NCBI RefSeq assembly: GCF_004363695.1
Contig: NZ_SNZC01000003.1
Location: 186,001 to 250,000, forward strand
From: Flavobacterium cheniae
Lineage (GTDB): Bacteria > Bacteroidota > Bacteroidia > Flavobacteriales > Flavobacteriaceae
Length of the DNA: 64,000 nucleotides
Direction: 5' to 3'
The notes under the pieces are model-generated. The model had not been told where the DNA came from. It made no database searches and saw only the letters and a program-made list of their open reading frames with translations. The position numbers and the translations under genes are program-made. Numbering within the stretch: the stretch's first letter is position 1; the number at the start of each line of letters is the position of its first letter. Shown piece by piece: positions 60,054 to 64,000 of the stretch.

Positions 60054-61064
60054 TTATTTTTTTTCTTCTGCTAAAATAGCAATAAATTGTTGTATCGTTT
60101 CGTCTAAACTCGAAAAAGATTTACCTCCGGCAGCATTGATATGTCCGCCTCCGTTGAAATGTTTTCGAGCAAATTGATTTACATCAAAATCACCTTGTGA
60201 ACGGAAAGAAATTTTGATAATTCCTTCTTCTTTGTGTTCGATAAAAATAGCTGTAAAATCGATTCCTTTGATGCTTAATCCATAATTCACAATGCCTTCT
60301 GTATCGCCTTTTTGATGTCCAAATTCGTTTAACTCATCTTGGGTTAGCGTAATATAAGTTGTTTTGTATTCGGGAAGCATTTTTAAATTCTGAAGTGCTT
60401 TTCCTAATAACAACAAGCGATTGTATGAAGAATTATCAAAAAGTAAATTATGAATTTCGCTATTGTTGATGCCTTTTTCAATTAAATCAGCAACACATTT
60501 GTGAGTAGCACTTGTTGTTTTTGGAAAACGAAAACTTCCAGAATCGGTAACAATTCCAGTATATAAACAAGTAGCTACGGTTTTGTTGATTAGATTTTCT
60601 AAGCCTAATTGGTGAATAAAATCGTATACCATTTGGCAAGTAGAACCATAAGCGGTATCCGAAAAAGTGTAGGTTGCATAACCATCGGGTGCTTGATGAT
60701 GGTCAATCATTACACTTTTAGCTGTTAGTGTTTTTAACACATTTTCCATTTGGTCTCCCGTTCTGTGAAGTGCATTAAAATCTAAAGTAAAAATCAAATC
60801 CGATTTTTCTAAAATAGCTTTGCAAGTATCAAAACTTCTTTCGAAAATTAAAACCTTTTCACTTTCGGGTAACCAAGCTAAAAAATCTGGAAATTCATTT
60901 GGAGCTATTACAAGAACGTCATGTTCTAGTTGTTTAAGGATGTGATATAAACCTAAAGTAGAACCCATAGCGTCTCCGTCTGGATTTCTATGTGGTACAA
61001 TTGTAATTTTTTTTGGTGTAGCTAAAATCGATTTTATAGCTTCAATTTCGTGTATTTGCATCAT
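60054..61064 (-). CDS. DHH family phosphoesterase (NrnA-like)
   Basis: 336 residues, cytoplasmic. The DHH domain has VPHRNPDGDAMGS (Asp29 and Asp31), DFNALHRTGD and DHHQAPDG, which supply the manganese ligands. The C-terminal DHHA1 domain ends in the substrate loop FNGGGHINAAGG. NrnA-type enzymes degrade nano-RNA and 3'-phosphoadenosine 5'-phosphate; some members cleave cyclic dinucleotide products such as pApA. It is the first gene of the operon DHH-gldI-immunophilin-immunophilin. Confidence 0.93.
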   Translation of the reverse strand: MMQIHEIEAIKSILATPKKITIVPHRNPDGDAMGSTLGLYHILKQLEHDVLVIAPNEFPDFLAWLPESEKVLIFERSFDTCKAILEKSDLIFTLDFNALHRTGDQMENVLKTLTAKSVMIDHHQAPDGYATYTFSDTAYGSTCQMVYDFIHQLGLENLINKTVATCLYTGIVTDSGSFRFPKTTSATHKCVADLIEKGINNSEIHNLLFDNSSYNRLLLLGKALQNLKMLPEYKTTYITLTQDELNEFGHQKGDTEGIVNYGLSIKGIDFTAIFIEHKEEGIIKISFRSQGDFDVNQFARKHFNGGGHINAAGGKSFSSLDETIQQFIAILAEEKK

Positions 61065-61108
61065 ACTGCGAATATATTATTTTGTAAGCTATTCTGCAAT
61101 TATTATGC

Positions 61109-63127
61109 CTAACGTTTTAATGTAAAGTGTCCTTTTACCGATTTGCCGTTAGTTAATTTGATTTCAAACCAATAATCACTTCCAGGTAGAAGATTACCAT
61201 TAAAAGTTCCGTTCCAACCTTCGCTTACTCCTGAAATTTGTTTTAATAATTTACCGTAACGATCAAAAACAGTGATAATACTATTTTCTAAGTTTCGTTT
61301 ATCTAAATTTTTGATGAACCAAGTATCGTTATAACCATCTCCGTTTGGTGTGAAATATTTTGGAAAATCTAAGATATAGAAAGTTTCAAAAACGATACCA
61401 CAACCTTTTTTGTCTTGCACATAAACCGTGTATTCGCCTGCGTTTAGATTAGTAAAAACATTGGAATCTTGATAATTAACACCATCTAATGAATATTCAT
61501 AATCACCTAAACTTGTACTTGAAATTTCAATAGTTGCTGTATTGTTTTCTTGAAAATCGTTAATATCTATGTTTTCAATTGTAGCAATTCCTGATGCAGT
61601 AACTGTAAAAGTTTTTGTTTTTGAGCAATTATTTGCATTTGTTAGTGTAACAACATAAGTTCCCGCTGCATCAACAGTTATAGTTTGGGTGGTTTGAGGT
61701 GGAGTTGTATTCCAAGTATAGCTCGAAAAACCAGTTCCAGCATTTAATGTAATGGGTTCATTTTCGCACAAACCTAATTCTTCATCGGTAATGACATCAT
61801 CAAAAGTATTGATTACTAAATTTACTGGAAAATCGGTATAGCAACCTTGAACATTCATTACTCTTGCGTATATGGTTTGGTTGTATGCTATTGTGTTTGT
61901 GTAACTTGAAGGTAAAGCTGTTGTGCTTGTGGCTATTTCAAAAAATGAAACGACATAATTAGTTGGTAAGTTTGTGAAAAGTTCGTTTTTAATAGTATCT
62001 AAATTGAAAACAGTTTTCCCATCCTGATTATTATCGACATCACATAATGTAAAAGTATCTTCGTCAATAATTAAAACATCAGCATATTCAATTTTGATAG
62101 TTCCAGTAGTTTGACAAGTAGCACCATAATTAATTTCTACTAAATAATCTCCTGCCGAAGTAATATTATATGTTGCATTCGTAGCACCAGGAATTGCAAT
62201 ATTATTTTGAAACCATTGGTAACCTGTTGCTCCAGTTTGTGTAGAATTAACCACTAAATTTTCACCCTGACATAACGGATTCCCATTTGCTACTAAACGA
62301 TCATCTCCTATATCAATTGTGAAATTAAAACTGCCTCCTCCTAAAAATATGGCTGAATCGTATCTAAAATTTCCTTCATCTGCAATTACTAATTTAATAT
62401 GATACGTTTGGCCAGGAATAACATCGGATTGCGCGGTTAAAACAGTGGTTTGTCCGTTATAGTTTGTGGGATGGTTTACATCGTTGAATGCATCAAAATA
62501 GGCTGCATTTGCTGGTGGACAAATTGTACCTGGACCTCGAACGGTATTCACTTTTACAGGAGTTGTAGTTCCGGGAATAACGGCCAAGTTTTCGTATCTA
62601 AGATCGCCATTTCTCTTTAGTAAAAAGGCAAAACCATCAGTAAAATTACATTGTCCAGAAGAAGGATTAGATAAATATTGCTCAGATGAAAAAATGTAAT
62701 CGAAACTAATTTTGTTTCCTAATGGAATAAAATCAAATTCTAAAATTGTGGCATTGAATGAATTACTCAAGCCTAAAGCATCGTTTAAGTCTGAATCGCC
62801 ATCCCAACCCATATTCCCACCATCATCTGATAGAAAGGAATTTGGGCCTGGCGCATTATTGATTTTTCCTGTTGAAAGAATAATTCCGTTTTGAAATGGA
62901 AAGGTAGTTCCGGTTCCGTCAAAATAGCCAAAGCTTTTTTCTCCAGTAGCAAAATTTCCTCCTGAAACACTCACGTTAAATACGTTAGCGCAAGTACTGT
63001 TGATTAAAACATCTTCAACTAAATCTTGAGGTGTATATCCTTCGTTAACTAAAATATTTTGGGAATTTCCGAATTGGATTCCCAACACGAAAAGTAAGAT
63101 AGAAATGGTGTTTTTTAAAGTATTCAT
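61109..63127 (-). CDS. choice-of-anchor L domain protein with T9SS type B sorting domain
   Basis: 672 residues with a signal peptide (about 1-22). The N-terminal part (about 40-270) fits the choice-of-anchor L domain (NATILEFDFIPLGNKISFDYIFSSEQY, GFAFLLKRNGD). Ig-like beta modules follow (about 280-590; YQWFQNNIAIPGATNATYNI, LNAGTGFSSYTWN). The last about 85 residues are a type B sorting (gliding-motility C-terminal) domain (FPKYFTPNGDGYNDTWFIK to GHFTLKR), which directs export through the T9SS and surface attachment. It is likely an adhesin or structural surface protein. It follows an ABC-2 permease gene by 16 bases. Confidence 0.92.
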   Translation of the reverse strand: MNTLKNTISILLFVLGIQFGNSQNILVNEGYTPQDLVEDVLINSTCANVFNVSVSGGNFATGEKSFGYFDGTGTTFPFQNGIILSTGKINNAPGPNSFLSDDGGNMGWDGDSDLNDALGLSNSFNATILEFDFIPLGNKISFDYIFSSEQYLSNPSSGQCNFTDGFAFLLKRNGDLRYENLAVIPGTTTPVKVNTVRGPGTICPPANAAYFDAFNDVNHPTNYNGQTTVLTAQSDVIPGQTYHIKLVIADEGNFRYDSAIFLGGGSFNFTIDIGDDRLVANGNPLCQGENLVVNSTQTGATGYQWFQNNIAIPGATNATYNITSAGDYLVEINYGATCQTTGTIKIEYADVLIIDEDTFTLCDVDNNQDGKTVFNLDTIKNELFTNLPTNYVVSFFEIATSTTALPSSYTNTIAYNQTIYARVMNVQGCYTDFPVNLVINTFDDVITDEELGLCENEPITLNAGTGFSSYTWNTTPPQTTQTITVDAAGTYVVTLTNANNCSKTKTFTVTASGIATIENIDINDFQENNTATIEISSTSLGDYEYSLDGVNYQDSNVFTNLNAGEYTVYVQDKKGCGIVFETFYILDFPKYFTPNGDGYNDTWFIKNLDKRNLENSIITVFDRYGKLLKQISGVSEGWNGTFNGNLLPGSDYWFEIKLTNGKSVKGHFTLKR

Positions 63128-63143
63128 AGCATCGGCAAAGATA

Positions 63144-63995
63144 CTATAAATCGCGCTTTTTTAAGATATAATAAGATGTTAAAATAAATATAAAAGCCCA
63201 AAGTAAAGCGATGCTTATTTCTGAAAAGTGTACACTGTAATCTTTTGCTACTTTTGCTCCACCAATTGTGGTTTCAATCGTTTTAATGGCGCTCAATCGG
63301 GTAAAGGGTTCTTTAATTAAATTACCCATCGATTCCATTGGAAAAAATTGAATTATGGTGTCTCCAAAATTTTTGTGTTTATCATCGCCACCTAAGATGA
63401 CAAATTTAATAATCCAATAAAAAATGTTTTCTGCAATGAACCAAATGAATAAAAAGCCTAATGCAAATGCACTTCTTTTTACTAATATTCCTAAAAATAA
63501 ACAGAAAGAGAAAAATGCTGTTAGCTTAACAAAAAATGCCAATAAATATTCTAAATCAGAAAATACAATTCCCATTTCATTGTAAGATGAGAATGAATAT
63601 CCTAATATTAACGACATTACAAAAACGAATAGAGTAGAAGCAACAGCAAAAGTTCCCACTACTAAAAATTTGGAAAGAATAAATTCTTTTTTACTCAATC
63701 CGTCAATTAAATTTTGCTTTAAAGTGCCATAAGTATATTCGTTTGCCATCATGGAAACAATTACAATAGCTAAGAAAATTTTGAATAAAGAGGCTATGTA
63801 TGTGTTAAAATGCCAGATATATGGGAAATTAAAAATTCCTTGATCAGCAATTCTAATTTCGAAGGTTCCAATACTAAATTTTATGGATGCGATTAATGCG
63901 ATGAAACTTAATAAAACAAAATAAGCAAGTAATAATACTCGACTGGCTTTGTTTTTCCAAATTTTTTGAAATTCTATAGATAGTAATCTTTTCAT
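63144..63995 (-). CDS. ABC-2 type transporter permease
   Basis: 283 residues with six membrane segments (about 16-36, 65-85, 115-140, 150-165, 170-200 and 258-277). NEYTYGTLKQNLIDGLSKKEFILSKFLVV is the coupling helix typical of ABC-2 exporter permeases of the YhaP/NatB/gliding-Gld type. The start codon reads ATGA; the TGA inside it is probably the stop of an upstream, cut-off gene, likely the partner ATPase (only five bases are visible). The substrate is unknown. GldF/GldG form similar ABC-2 units, but nothing here proves that link. Confidence 0.85.
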   Translation of the reverse strand: MKRLLSIEFQKIWKNKASRVLLLAYFVLLSFIALIASIKFSIGTFEIRIADQGIFNFPYIWHFNTYIASLFKIFLAIVIVSMMANEYTYGTLKQNLIDGLSKKEFILSKFLVVGTFAVASTLFVFVMSLILGYSFSSYNEMGIVFSDLEYLLAFFVKLTAFFSFCLFLGILVKRSAFALGFLFIWFIAENIFYWIIKFVILGGDDKHKNFGDTIIQFFPMESMGNLIKEPFTRLSAIKTIETTIGGAKVAKDYSVHFSEISIALLWAFIFILTSYYILKKRDL

Positions 63996-64000
63996 GATGG

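Noticed and set aside
1..64000. Mobile elements, prophage, integrases, toxin-antitoxin or restriction genes
   Set aside because: No transposase, integrase, phage or restriction-type protein was recognised; gene content and base composition look uniform by eye.

Overview
The window looks like a chromosomal segment of a member of the Flavobacteriaceae, most likely Flavobacterium or a close relative. The reasons are the low-GC, A-rich leaders without strong Shine-Dalgarno sites; many promoters of the Bacteroidota type (TAnnTTTG at about -7, several with TTG 19-20 bases upstream); a gldI gliding-motility gene; proteins with type A and type B C-terminal sorting domains of the type IX secretion system (T9SS); and a short archaeal/eukaryote-like ProRS. 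No phage, insertion sequence, CRISPR array or rRNA operon was seen. Most of the window is core genome.

Layout. 1-10.8 kb: envelope and unknown proteins, htpG, an OmpA-family lipoprotein, an orphan ABC ATPase, an S9 peptidase and a DUF1508 protein. 10.8-20.9 kb: fabH, a TonB-dependent-type outer membrane protein, argS, and a three-gene operon of two SGNH hydrolase-like proteins and an MBOAT acyltransferase, which should O-acylate a cell-surface polymer. 20.9-30.4 kb: an RND efflux island (TolC, adaptor, pump) with small accessory genes (DUF6132, two Cys-bearing secreted proteins, a PII-like protein, a DUF2892 protein) and a T9SS-secreted protein. 30.5-41.3 kb: ffh, folD, prfC, three PpiC/SurA-type periplasmic chaperone genes, a MoxR ATPase and a membrane acyltransferase. 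41.5-50 kb: two adjacent aconitases, a LysM/NlpC hydrolase and rimO. 50-57.3 kb: a FadL-like porin, a Trp/Gly-rich lipoprotein, proS, two identical tRNA-Glu genes, rpsT and typA. 57.4-64 kb: a DHH phosphoesterase/GldI/dual-domain immunophilin operon, a T9SS type B adhesin-like protein and an ABC-2 permease.

Two signals are not explained by ordinary gene annotation. First, in the RND island a palindrome GTAAC-N4-GTTAC (or a one-base variant) lies in front of four separate TAnnTTTG promoters. Its centre is always 29.5-30 bases before the -7 box, and none of the four promoters has a -33 TTG. This is the geometry of a class II activator of the Crp/Fnr family. One of these promoters drives no recognisable gene, only a roughly 75-base transcript ending in a hairpin, so it may be a small RNA. 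Second, several intergenic regions (after fabH, before and after argS, before moxR, possibly after ffh) are built from tandem 7-base units. Each array has its own 3-4 base anchor with free bases between anchors, and the arrays sit directly against stop codons, promoters or a start codon. I do not know a function for these heptad arrays.

Functions are assigned from recognised motifs and family knowledge only; no database search was run.
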